DNA of 64,000 nt from positions 434,001 to 498,000 of the forward strand of contig JAHNUO010000003.1 in the NCBI GenBank assembly GCA_019787685.1, read 5' to 3'. Both the position numbers and the translations under genes were made by a program. This stretch comes from Chiua virens. Its lineage: Eukaryota; Basidiomycota; Agaricomycetes; Boletales; Boletaceae. Under the pieces are notes generated by a model, which ran no database searches, had not been told where the DNA came from, and saw nothing but the letters and a program-made list of their open reading frames with translations. This document shows, one piece after another, positions 35,782 through 46,129 of the stretch (the first letter of the stretch is position 1; the number at the start of each line of letters is the position of its first letter).

Positions 35782-37568
35782 TTACGCTACTCTTTTTTGA
35801 TAGTCAGCAACGAGCTCTTTCATGAATTTCTCCAACTTGGCTGCCTGCTTGACATAGATCGACCCATCTGGGTTGTAATGCCGGCAATTCTCAAATACCA
35901 GCTGCGCATCGTCCAGAAAGGTCTTGAGGTTAGGGTATTGGTTCGTGTTCAGCTTGTGCTCCATTGTGCTCAGGTCTGCAAAATCAGTCGAGATGGTCAG
36001 CCGCATTATCAGAGTCAAGCGAACGAGTACGAACCCATGGGTCGTTTGATGACCTCGTAATAATCGACCACTTCTTCCCCATTGACAGGGTTCAAGAACG
36101 GCCATGCGTTTGGCTGAGCTTTCAGATCCCCAAGCAACCGATGCATGAAATTGTGTTCAGCGCTCTGCGGCGTCGAACGTGAGCTGATACGAAAGGTGAA
36201 ATCAGTTACCAGCAGAGAAAATTGCTACGTAGTGCCTCACAAGGTGGCCATGCCAGGCGTCCAGCCGCTCTCCCCTGTCGGGTGCTGTGAGGATTCAAAT
36301 ACACACTCTTTCAAGAAATGACATACGTAGTCCCGGAATATCCCTCGGGTCCACTATCATGCCCTCCGGTGCACCCAATTGGAAGTGATCCAGACCCTTG
36401 TAGACGATATGGGACTTTGACTGTTCCCTAATTTTGGCTATGACTGCTTGTCGTTGTTGTGCAAGAATGTTCGCCTTGTCAAGGTAGTCCACTTTGAGTA
36501 ACATTTTGCATTGCATGATCGTGCCACCCTCATAATCCTTGATGTACCCTGCCCACGTAGATCGAGGTAAAGTGATGTCTTTCGAAAATCCTTGCTTCTT
36601 GAAGAAAATGACAGCAAAGTTATCGGCATAGGTAAGGAAGTACATCACGTTCGCGTATGTCTTGCGTATATGCGCTTTGAAATGGTCCATAAGCATGCCT
36701 CCGTAACCCTGGGACATGTTTAGGCTACCAACATGGTGACAAAACAAGGGCGCACCTTGACTTGGTCGACGGAAGCGGTGGCAAAGAAAACGATCTCTGC
36801 GAAGCCACGATGAGGGAAGGGACGATAACAGATTCCTCCGACCACCTTATATCCCCGTTTGATGATGGCGAGTGCCTTGGAATTGCTGTCATATACCAAA
36901 CGAGCGATGTATTCTCGAGGCATCATCGGCAACTGTGTCCGGAAGAGCGTTTTCAAGCCAGTCAGAATGATCAGTGAACGAGGGGTGCCGTCGTTCTCGA
37001 CTGCTGTGACCTGAATGATACCCTTGCGAAGCTCAACGAACGCTGCTTTCTCAGTTTTCGCGGGTGGCTGAAGGTACATTATGGGCCATAGATCGAGAAC
37101 GGGCCAAACTGTCACTCACATGAGCTATGGAAGCTGGACCTGCATCGACAGTGACACCAGTAGCGAGTCTTGTTAGCTGGGATTCGTCCATCTTTTCTTC
37201 TACTTTCACCTTTGCGTCTAAAAGGTGTCCGTTCACTGCCATTCATGTCAGGGCAGTATGCTGGACTTTGGTGCGGTTTGTGACTTGGACTTCATACTCG
37301 AGGTCTTCTTCCCCACTCTCTGGTTCAATTTTCGCGTCGGCATGTCCGGTGGCTGTTTCTGAGGAACCTGGGCAGCCAATGGTTTATCTTCCTCCTCGTC
37401 TTCTTCTTCTTCGTCGGCATCGCTGAGTGATGAGGAAGATACTCGACGTCTCTTTGTAGGTGGTTCGCCACCATCACTTAATGAGGATCCAGGGGAGCGA
37501 GCTCGGTCAGCTGATGAAGAATGTTCTGATCTGGTTGTAAGTGACAACTGACGGTACGTGGACAACAT
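35782..37568 (-). CDS. GCN5: Histone acetyltransferase GCN5 (SAGA complex)
   Basis: Acetylates histone H3 lysines as the catalytic subunit of SAGA/ADA. The minus-strand ATG at 37568 starts a Ser-rich, acidic N-terminus with KRRRVSSSS and a D/E tract. After MDESQLTRLATGVTVDAGP and an intron come FRTQLPMMPREYIARLVYD, the catalytic glutamate in GFAEIVFFATAS, the acetyl-CoA loop QVKGYGGMLM and FLTYADNFAVIFFKKQGFSK. The C-terminal bromodomain shows AWPFLNPVNGEEVVDYYEVI and CRHYNPDGSIYVKQAAKLE, ending at 35782. The junction between the N-terminal exon (KSSILP) and MAVNGHLLDAK near 37240 is not resolved; a missed small intron or indel is likely. Otherwise phases agree. Confidence 0.93.
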
Positions 37569-38478
37569 ATCTATATCTCACCTGTAGACGGAAAACGCCT
37601 CGAGATAAGTGACACTGGTAGCTTCATTTGTTGCCTCAGTGAGAAGATATTATCGTCCGAGTAGTCAAAGTCGAATAGCCCTGTCAACTTCCTGCAAAGA
37701 ACAAGGGTGCAACCGTCCGTTAATATCGACCAAACGAGGTATTGGAAAGATGGTTGCCAACCTAAGACGAGGAATAGAAGTCATTTTAGCTGTGAAGGAC
37801 TACTTCTGTACACAAACTTGCCTGAAGCATTTCGTCGAGGCGAACGGCCAAGCGACTTCTTCGCAAGAACTCGTCCCTTCCAATATCGCTTTCATTTGCC
37901 CCGTGGTCAGCTACCTCGTGGCCGCATACGCAAGTGCACAGGTATGCAGGTTCGTCATCTTCATCGGAGCCATACTGCTCCACCATGCCGAGGGATGATT
38001 TATGGCTTTCTCGGTCAGTCGAACACAACTTCGGTGTCAAGTGTCGGGCGGAGGCCAAGACATGTACGACATTCGGTACACGGTGTGTGTCGGGCGATCT
38101 TGAAAGCGAGTGCAGCATCTGATAAAGACGCTTCGGACCCCGTTGGATATGTCAGTCTCATGGCCTTGTCGTTGTGAACAGCATTGGTCGTCGGTGACCG
38201 TCATGACACTATGGGCGCGCCCAATGTCGAGGACCCCAGTCACTTCGTTACTACACTTGTGGACGTTCACGATGACGACCTCATTTATTTCACCACATCG
38301 TATGCCTCAATGACATCACTCAATCACTGAGGGTCTTCAGCGCTCAGGAAATCATCGTGGATGTGGCTCATTCAAACCGAATCATATAAGCGTTTAGGGG
38401 ACAAGAGTTCCTAAAACTTTTGTTCCTTATTACTTCAAGTTCCAATCCTCACTCTATTCACTGCATCAGTCTCGAGAC
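37569..38478. other. Intergenic between GCN5 and 2OG oxygenase
   Basis: About 910 nt separating two outward genes. Frames up to 156 codons exist but have no motif, biased composition or splice support. Could include a further upstream non-coding exon of GCN5. Confidence 0.4.
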
Positions 38479-39956
38479 ATGTCTAACAAAGCAAAAGTAA
38501 ATGCACTGAGGGACGTCCTCAACGAACGTGATCCATTCTGCAAAGGTGTATGTTCAGTTCCCGAGCAGCAGTTGCTACTATACTATGGACAAGAAACAGA
38601 CCTTCAGTGAGCCATCCAATCATTGTTTACTTAAATACGAAGGGTGCTGACTCTATGTAGTCGCATTAACTTTGCGCATTCCACCACGGAGGAACTCGAA
38701 ACGCTCTCCCAGGCGTGTCAGCCAGCATCATTTGGTTTCAACAACCAGGAAGTCTTGGACGAGTCTTACAGGAAGGCCGGAAAGATGGACCTTGATGCGT
38801 TCGTCACCTCATTCGATCCACGCAGTGTTGGTATCCACGACGTCATCGAGCGTGATTTGCTTGCCACCGACCGGAGTGTTGAGTTTGAATTGTACAAGTT
38901 AAATGTTTACGGTAAGCCGCATCATGCAAGAAATGATCACGGATGAACCAACTCAAACATATCACTTAGGAAAAGATGGGTTCTTCAAAGCTCATCAGGA
39001 CACCCCTCGTGGGGACTCCATAGTTCGGCTCCCTTGTTGTCGTGCTCCCTGCCCCGCATCAGGGAGGTCAGCTCTCACTCCGTCACGGCGACAACCATTG
39101 GATCACAGACTTTACGGACCAGTTCGCTGCAGCCGCTGAGCCGTCTATATGTTTCGTGGCCTTTTACAGTGACGTCGAACACCAGGTTCTCCCTATCACT
39201 TCGGGCCACCGTGTCACCCTGACATACAATCTCCACTTCCGAACTCAGAGCAGCATCCCACGTGCCCTGTCTGGTCCGTTCTATGATACGTTGAAGGCGA
39301 GGCTGACTGAGCTCATCGATGATGCGGACACGCTCCCGAATGGAGGCTACCTCGGAATTGGACTTTGTCATCAATATGCATATGACGAAACCAAGCGAAT
39401 CGACTCGCTTTTTGATGGGCTCAAAGGCGCAGACGCCACGCTTGCAAATGTATGCAAAGAGCTGGAGCTGCCGTGCACCCTCCGACTGTTGTATGCACAG
39501 GAGGAAGATGACGAGTGGCCATGTTTTCACCTCCTTTCACGCGTCAAAGTCAACGGGCCTGCTCCAAGCAGTCCTCACGGAAACGATAAACGTCGCTTTG
39601 GAACCAGTTATAGCTTTGACGAAGACAATCAGGATCAATTACTAGCAACGATGGTAGCTAAAATCGGGCCAGAAGATATGGAAGGAGTCGAGATTATTGG
39701 ACGCAACTTGGATCGGGAAGATCTCGATCGAATGGGACCAAGTAATGAGCTCCGCTTCATGACGAAATATTTCAAGGACCCTGTCACGCAGGTGTTGGAG
39801 GTGAAAGAAATGTCCTCCATCCTTTGCGAGACTTCATATGCATTTTATGGGAATTCCGTCACCACGGAGAGGTTCTATGCCTCGGCGTGCATGGTCATCT
39901 CGGTCGAATCTCAAGCTCAGTCTGACCGAAAGCGAGAGCGTACGAGCGAGGACTAA
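38479..39956 (+). CDS. 2-oxoglutarate/Fe(II) oxygenase, prolyl-4-hydroxylase-like (one insertion)
   Basis: Cupin-fold dioxygenase of a family common in Agaricomycetes; substrate unknown. ATG 38479 (MSNKAKVNALRDVLNE) starts exon 1, which joins via an intron (donor GTGAGC near 38609) to RINFAHSTTEELETLSQACQ and NVYGKDGFFKAHQDTPRG across a second intron. HxD (H in KAHQDTP) and a later HRVTLTYNLHF supply the likely iron ligands and 2OG-binding region, with GQLSLRHGD between. One extra base at about 39023 shifts the frame between GDS and FGSLVVVLP. The long last exon to 39956 ends in a basic tail with KRERTSED. Length about 470 aa. Confidence 0.8.
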
Positions 39957-40269
39957 TTTGTCTCCTTCAAATTGAGGGTAATTATGAAGTTTGTGTCGTC
40001 ACTGTACTACGACTCGGGCCTTGTGTATGTATATAGAGCTTTGAGGTATGGATCATCGATGACACCATGAACCCTCTGTTTTGAATTTCGAACTCTTCAA
40101 GCTAATTATTCACAGAGGCGTGACTCGGAGCGACGCTTCGAATGATACCTACAATCTTTCCCCACACGGTCTATCGCCGGGTCCCAAATTAGCTAGATGG
40201 ATTTTACGCTTCTCCGGTCTATATAATACTCACGATAACATGTGAACGTCTTTAACCACACCCGTAGCG
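39957..40269. other. Short intergenic with TATA-like element
   Basis: About 310 nt. CTATATAATA near 40218-40227 is a good TATA box candidate for the downstream asparaginase-type gene. Confidence 0.5.
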
Positions 40270-41808
40270 ATGACCGAGAAACGCCTCACGACAAAACCTC
40301 TGACCTGAGAGGAACATCTTTCGTGTAGGGAACCATGCGGCCGAGCAGAACTATCTCTTGGTCATCCATGGCGGCGCGGGAACGATGAATCGGGACAACT
40401 CGACACCAGAGAAGCGTGCCAAGTACAGAGCGACGCTGACGCGTGCGCTCAAGGCTGGTCATCAAGTCCTTGAGCTCGGAGGCGAAGCCATGGATGCTGC
40501 TGTGGCTGCTGTCACTGTCTTGGAAGGTAAGTCAACACCTTCACCTCCTCGATTGAATTAGCACTTTCCAGCACTGTCCTTTTCAAAAGTGCTGCAATCC
40601 TCTGGCTCATACTTGTTGCGCAGATTGCCCCCTTTTCAACGCAGGCAAAGGTGCAGTCTTCAATGTCGCTGGAAAGGTCAGAATTCTTCCAATCCTTGCT
40701 CAATCGGCTTATCATTACCCTGAGAAACTGTATCTGCTCATACTTGACTCGACAGAACGAGCTTGAAGCATCCCTCATGCTCTCGAAACCCCCTGCCGCA
40801 CACCCTGCGATGCCGCCCAGCCGTCGGGGCAGTTCCGTCACCCTCCTCACGCGCACCAAGAACCCATCCCACCTTGTCCGCGCACTCTACCTCTCACCTG
40901 GTCTTGTACCACACCCAATGCTTTCTGGCGAGGCCGCCGAAACCCTTGGCGCAGAGCACTTCGGGATCAAAACTGTCCACCCGTCTTACTTTTGGACAGA
41001 GGCACGCTGGAGAGAACACCGAACCGGTCTCGGTCTGCCTGTCGAGCCTGTCGAGCCGCCCTCCCTCTCCCGCTTCGAGCCCGGTTACCGTCTCCGACGC
41101 GGATTCTGATGAGACAACGACGCAAGTGGGTTCGGTGGTCGACATCTCAAAGGACGATGTATCGATAGATTTGATGCCCAAAGGCACCGTCGGCGCTGTG
41201 GCGTTAGACGTGCGAGGGTGCATCGCTGCGGTGACGTCAACAGGTGGGCGGACCAACAAGCTTGTCGGACGTATTGGCGATACGCCACTCATGGGCAGTG
41301 GCTTCTGGGCCGAGGAATGGGAGCGCCAGGGTGGGGTGCTCAAGAGGACCTGGGATCGATTGACAGGCAAACCGGCCCTGTGCGGCGTCGGCGTGTCTGG
41401 GACTGGTGACGGTGATGTATGGCGCAAATTTGGTTCTTACTTTGCAGAACGATTGTCCTGACATGACCGGGTTTTCTGAACATCGTTAGTACTATATCCG
41501 ACGGAATGCAGCTTCCACGGTAGGCGCATCGCATGCAATACCTTGACGAGACTCTTGAAGAAGCCACACAACATGTGATTGACGATCTCTTCAAAGACGG
41601 TGGCATGGGTGGCATGATTGCTGTGGATAGACAGGGAAATGGTAATCAATTTTTGTATCTCTGTCCCTGTGCAATCGCAGAAGGCTGAGCATTCTCTTGA
41701 TCAGTCGCACTACCGCTTAACTGTGATGGCATGTACCGAGGTGTTATTCGTTCGGACGGTGTGCCTTATACTGCCATTTTCTTCGATGAGGATTTATCTC
41801 AGTCTTGA
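40270..41808 (+). CDS. Asparaginase / isoaspartyl peptidase, Ntn-hydrolase type (frame breaks)
   Basis: Type III plant-type asparaginase that self-cleaves and hydrolyses L-asparagine and isoaspartyl peptides. Landmarks: [42 protein letters not shown] (across an intron), [30 protein letters not shown] and [10 protein letters not shown], then the nucleophile Thr in [47 protein letters not shown], and the C-terminal [12 protein letters not shown] ending at TGA 41808. Two +1 breaks interrupt the frame: one between about 41030 and 41110, the other at about 41523. The true start is unclear. ATG 40270 is the nearest credible start after the TATA box, but it is not in phase with the first conserved frame at 40340, so the 5' end is tentative. 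Confidence 0.85.
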
Positions 41809-42087
41809 GGAGCTGGCGATTCCGGCAACTTTTTAGGCGGAAAGTATACCTTAATGCAGATTGATCGGAACGTAGAGATAGTCACGGAACAATCTTCTTT
41901 TGTGTGGGCAGGCTGGCAGCCCCAGCCCCAAACATTTCAATTGACCTCAGCCGGATCAGATTCAGATTCTCATCCTCAAGCTTCAAGTTCAACACGACGT
42001 CCTTGTTTTGGCTATGACTGCACACAAATATTATTATCTCGTTTCTCTGGTAATGTAGCCTTGATGACAAGCTTGAGCCGTAGATCG
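41809..42087. other. Intergenic
   Basis: About 280 nt downstream of the asparaginase gene; nothing recognised. Confidence 0.4.
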
Positions 42088-42172
42088 CCCAACGTTCCCA
42101 TGATTGACCATCGGCCGAGACGTCATGAATGTCAACGCCAACCTTGAGAGCCTCGTCGAGGAACGCATAACT
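42088..42172 (-). repeat. Fragment copied from COG5 (exon end plus intron start)
   Basis: On the minus strand this reads FLDEALK followed by GTTGGCGTTGACATTCATGA, nearly identical to the COG5 exon end and the 50-nt intron at about 57340-57411. Here the intron acceptor is changed (TTGG instead of TTAG) and the following COG5 exon is absent beyond GCGATC. Presence of intron sequence shows a DNA-level copy. The flanks on both sides are unrelated to COG5. Confidence 0.85.
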
Positions 42173-42562
42173 GGGGGGCACGCTCTCGGTCTAGTTTCAC
42201 CGCGTGCAGGGTGTCACGCGCGCACAAGCTACGAGTCGAGAACGAGGTGGTGTTGCGTGAGGCGATGCGAGAAGCTGAAGATGTGCTCCGGGAAGCCGTC
42301 AGGGTGATTCCGCCGGAAAAGGGGGCGGGGGATGCAGTTGGTGCCAATTTCTCGATTGTGGAGCTGAGTGGTACCAGTCTATTAGTTTAAATGGGACTCA
42401 AGGTGATCAGAGTCTGTACAATAGGACTGCACTGACGACGATATATGTATCTATGAGCGTCACTTTAATGAAACGGTTGAGAGTTCAAATCTCTTTACTT
42501 CCTTAAAACATACCTAATGAAAAATCAAATAAATAAGAATATATCATTTCATAGATAGGATG
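42173..42562. other. Relic sequence with one coding-like scrap
   Basis: A plus-strand frame about 42230-42390 reads as an acidic helical tail (ENEVVLREAMREAEDVL ... then PPEKGAGDAVGANFSIVELS) ending at TAA. It has no start or neighbours and cannot be assigned. The rest is AT-richer and featureless. Confidence 0.4.
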
Positions 42563-43195
42563 TAAATGAATTGCGCGTCGGGGACCTCGTCCAGAACGAA
42601 GTGGAAGGCAAACTCGTGTACCAGATCGTCGAATCCCTGTTGCGAAGAGGTATCGAGGAACGACAGATCGGGATCATGTCGGTGTACCGTCAGCAGATCA
42701 AGTTACTTTCATATGTCTTGTAGGACAAGAAACGCATTGAGATGTTGACGGCGGACAGGAGTCAGGGGAGGGACAAAGACTGTGTCATTATTTCGATGGT
42801 GCGGTCCAACGACCGAAGCGATGTACGTCGACCACGCTCTTGTTTTATGTCTGTTGTGCCTGACGTGACTTCCATGGCTAGGTCGGCGATTTGTTGAAGG
42901 ATTGGCGACGCGTCAACGTGTCATTTACCCGTGCTCACCCTTGTTGGCCGAGTTTCTGCAGTTGGGAGAGGGGTCGGAGAGTACGCGTCCGGTGGTGGCG
43001 CCGCCGAGGGTGGCCGTTGAGCAATGCAGGAAGCGGAGTGGTGAGGATCTGAGTGGGTTGAGGGGCGTTGAGAGTGGGAACAGGGATGGGGTAGGGACGC
43101 CACCGAAAAAGCTGAGGACACCTACGGCAAGGGATGGGGCGTTGAGGGGGCGGCCGATATTACAGGATGTGGTCAATGGGGAATTGTGCCAGTGA
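42563..43195 (+). pseudogene. 3' fragment of DNA2 helicase/nuclease gene
   Basis: Only the last helicase motifs survive: DLVQNEVEGKLVYQIVESLL, IGIMSVYRQQIKLLSYVL, LTADRSQGRDKDCVIISMV (motif V), an intron near 42821-42882, then GDLLKDWRRVNVSFTRA (motif VI). An in-frame TAG at 42721-42723 replaces a codon that is usually Gln, consistent with one C-to-T change. After SFTRA the sequence jumps to LLAEFLQL, dropping the segment that normally follows motif VI, and ends with a variable tail at 43195. Nuclease domain and motifs I-IV are missing upstream. The intact parent gene is not in this window. Confidence 0.85.
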
Positions 43196-43621
43196 TTTAC
43201 CTCATGGACGATTAGACTTTGGTTTATTGTAATTAGGGTAACACTCATCCATGACGACGACTACAAATCTCTCAGATGTGCTACATGAAGAAAAAGGGAA
43301 CGACATCATACAACGCAGGATCAAGACTGTTACTAGAGAGAAAAAGAAAGAGAGAGGGGGGGGGGGACAAAAAGATTCATATGTTCATTGGATTAATATC
43401 AATGCCTCTGCCTTCCCGTAGCCAAAAAAAAAAAGGGATCGACAAGACGAGGAAAGAAATTCGTGGCCTGGCAAACCTCATCAGGGGGCGAGCACGCCAT
43501 CGAACGAGCAAGACGTACCAGCGTCAACATCTCTCTCACCAGCTTACATGTCCCATCCCCGACGTGTCCGTAATCGGTGATACGTGTAGGTGTACAGGCA
43601 CGGAAGGTCGACCCGGATAAA
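43196..43621. other. Low-complexity intergenic
   Basis: Contains A/G-rich and homopolymer tracts (nine G near 43358, eleven A near 43424). No gene. Confidence 0.5.
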
Positions 43622-46007
43622 TCAGCACCCACGTCCCTTGTCCTTGTGGTCCTTGATGCGGCGGCGGTCCAAGTCGGTACTGCCTGAAGGGTATATACAT
43701 TGGAGGCGGGTAAGGCGAGACTGCGATGCGGGGGGTGGCCCAAGAGGTGGCAGTGCATGTACTGGACGAGTTGGCGACGGATGTGGGTGGTAATGCGCGT
43801 GAGCAGTTAGCGACGTACTGCCGTTCGGCGCGTTAATCAAGTGTGGAAGGCCAGAGGTACGCCTGATGGGGGACGTCGCTACAGACGACGCGGACACATA
43901 GCACGTGGGAGTCTCAGCAGTCGCGCCAGTTTGACCCTCAGGGCGTGAAGGCTGCGACACAGTCAGAATTGGGAAGGGCGTGATGCCAGAGTTCGTCATC
44001 GCCTCAGTTCTTGAAGCGCTGTAAACAATGCGTGTCCGAGCCTGATGTCGTTCCACTGTTCTTCCCTCCCGATGTAGACGAACTAATCTCAGAAGACTTG
44101 ACACTTGACCCTGCTGAGTCTTTTCCAGGTCATACACCACCCCTGGCGTCACATCCACGTCGGTCCTGGATGGTGGCGATGGCAGTGGTTTCCCTCGGGT
44201 AACCCCGTTCACAGCAGCATGATCTGGCCCAGATGACCCCTTGCTGACCGCGCTCTCCATCTCTCCATTGGCGTTCGAACTGGCCTGCCGACCTAAACCC
44301 TCCGATCCCACACCTCCCTTGCCACCGTCGACCGAACTCGATCTCAACTGGTCCACAATTCCCTCGTCCTCGACGTCTTCTTCCGCTTCACATTCGCCGT
44401 CGCTAGGAACGCAGGCAACAACGTTATCGCATTCGCAGGTCCTTCAGACGGCCCATTCGGAATAGATGGCGAACAATGATCCGAGCTACCAAATACAGAC
44501 CCGGTCGCGGGCGGAGAGAAGCGAGCCTGCTCTCGAACTTGAACATCGCGTAGATTCATCGCCGTTGATGCGCTTTGAGCCAAAAGAGAACGACCCAACC
44601 TTAACAGATGAAGTGAAGTGCGAATTGGAGGAACCTGCCGACGTGGCACCTTCTCCTAAAACTGGTGCTTTCTTCCCACCAATCCATCCGACTGCTGCAA
44701 GTCTCGCCCCCATCTTTTCTTCAGTCGGTGACAGGGGAAGCGAGGAGGATGAGGACGGCGAGACGGGGATCAGACTCCCAAAACCCCTGAGGATCTTTGC
44801 GGAGCCCATTGCCAGGACTCATCGGTTGCGAGGCCCGCCTGGCAGCGTCTTCGTAAGCAGAACAGTCCGAATTGACCATCTTGAAGTCCACCTTTGGGTT
44901 GCCTTGGTCGCCTAGGTTAAGGTCCTTTCCGGACGGCAACGACACCGAACTAGCTGGCGTGACCGTCCTCGCAGGCGTGGTTTGCACAGACATTCCCTCG
45001 CTGGACGAAGAGATGGATAGTCGCGACAAGGACCCTTGATGGCAAGACCCATTCAGTGAAGGGAACACCACAGCCTTTGAGGACCCAGGACAGGAGTCCG
45101 ACGAGGGGGATGACATAGAGGGGGAACCAGACGGAGAATCGATCGAGGAGTTTGACTGGCATGGTAAGATCCGACATACCAAATGCAACAGCTGCAGCCG
45201 CGTGCGCATCATCAATCTCGATGTTATCCACGTCTACTTCATCGTCTCCGTAGACTTGTGGTCCTTATACACAATCCGAGTCGGATTGTGTACGTCGTGC
45301 TCACTCCGATGTGTGTGTGCGGCGGCGGATCCGAGTCCGTCGTTGTCGTCGTCGATTCATAATCATGATCTTCCGTCTCTTTGTCGCGGTCATGACTCGG
45401 TTCGTACTCGTCCCGACCTAACAGCGACTTGGTGTGCTGCCGAGAAGACTGGGATGGGCGCATTGAAGTAGGGGTAACAGGGGATGGGAAATCGTGTGAA
45501 TGAGGCGCGAGCGATTTGGCGTGATTCGGGTCACGGTTCATCGACGGAGGCGCACCTGAAAGTACATAGCATACAATTCATCAGCATCCCAATGGAAGAT
45601 CACGGACGATACAGAGACGAATACATTTGAAGAAACAGAAGGACGACCAACGTCGAAAAGCATAGACCGACGAACGATGATGACAAGGAAATGCGCAAAG
45701 GTACCAAACACGCAACTCACCAATGGGCGGAGCACCAAAGTCCATGTCCCTGTGCCGACGCAACGCTCGCACCCGGAAACCATGGTGGAAACTGTATTGG
45801 TGGATGGGGCTTTCGTCGCTTCAGAGTGTTGGGTGGCGGATTTGCAGATCGAAGGTACACACGCAGACATGGCCGTGACGGAGACGGTGGCGGGAGATGG
45901 ATGGCAGATTTGCGCGTTGAGCTGGTACCCGCGAGAGAGAAGGAAATACTTTTGGCGCAAGTTCCCACCGCGTCTTCTACTCTCTCCATCGAATCCATAA
46001 TCGACAT
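43622..46007 (-). CDS. Probable disordered Ser/Pro-rich protein, structure unresolved
   Basis: The minus strand shows consecutive low-complexity frames with protein-like composition: 46007-45717 (MSIMDSMERVEDAVG), 45541-45239 (NRDPNHAKSLAPHSHD, DYESTTTTTDSDPPP), 45231 onward (VDNIEIDDAHAAAAVAFGMS), 45215-44721 (SSSIDSPSGSPSMSS), 44809-44486, 44649-44344 and 44356-43622 (DQLRSSSVDGGKGGVG ... TDLDRRRIKDHKDKG). Plausible donor/acceptor pairs join some, but others need frame changes inside continuous composition, as in the indel-affected genes nearby. No domain recognised. It may be one regulatory or signalling scaffold. Exact exons and even unity of the gene are uncertain. Confidence 0.4.
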
Positions 46008-46129
46008 TTCCAGAAAGCTTTGCTGAATTCACAGGCGAAAGTACATACCGCTCAAGTACGTTCAGACCGACACCCGTCACGCACTTACCCACCATTTATA
46101 ACCCTCACGATCATGTTCGGCTGTCCTCG

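Noticed and set aside
42476..42500. T-arm-like GAGAG-TTCAAAT-CTCTT
   Set aside because: No acceptor stem, D arm or anticodon arm can be built around it.
45677..46026. Plus-strand frames of about 110 codons
   Set aside because: They mirror the Ser/Pro/Arg-rich minus-strand frames at the same place, which fit a longer gene better; neither strand is certain.
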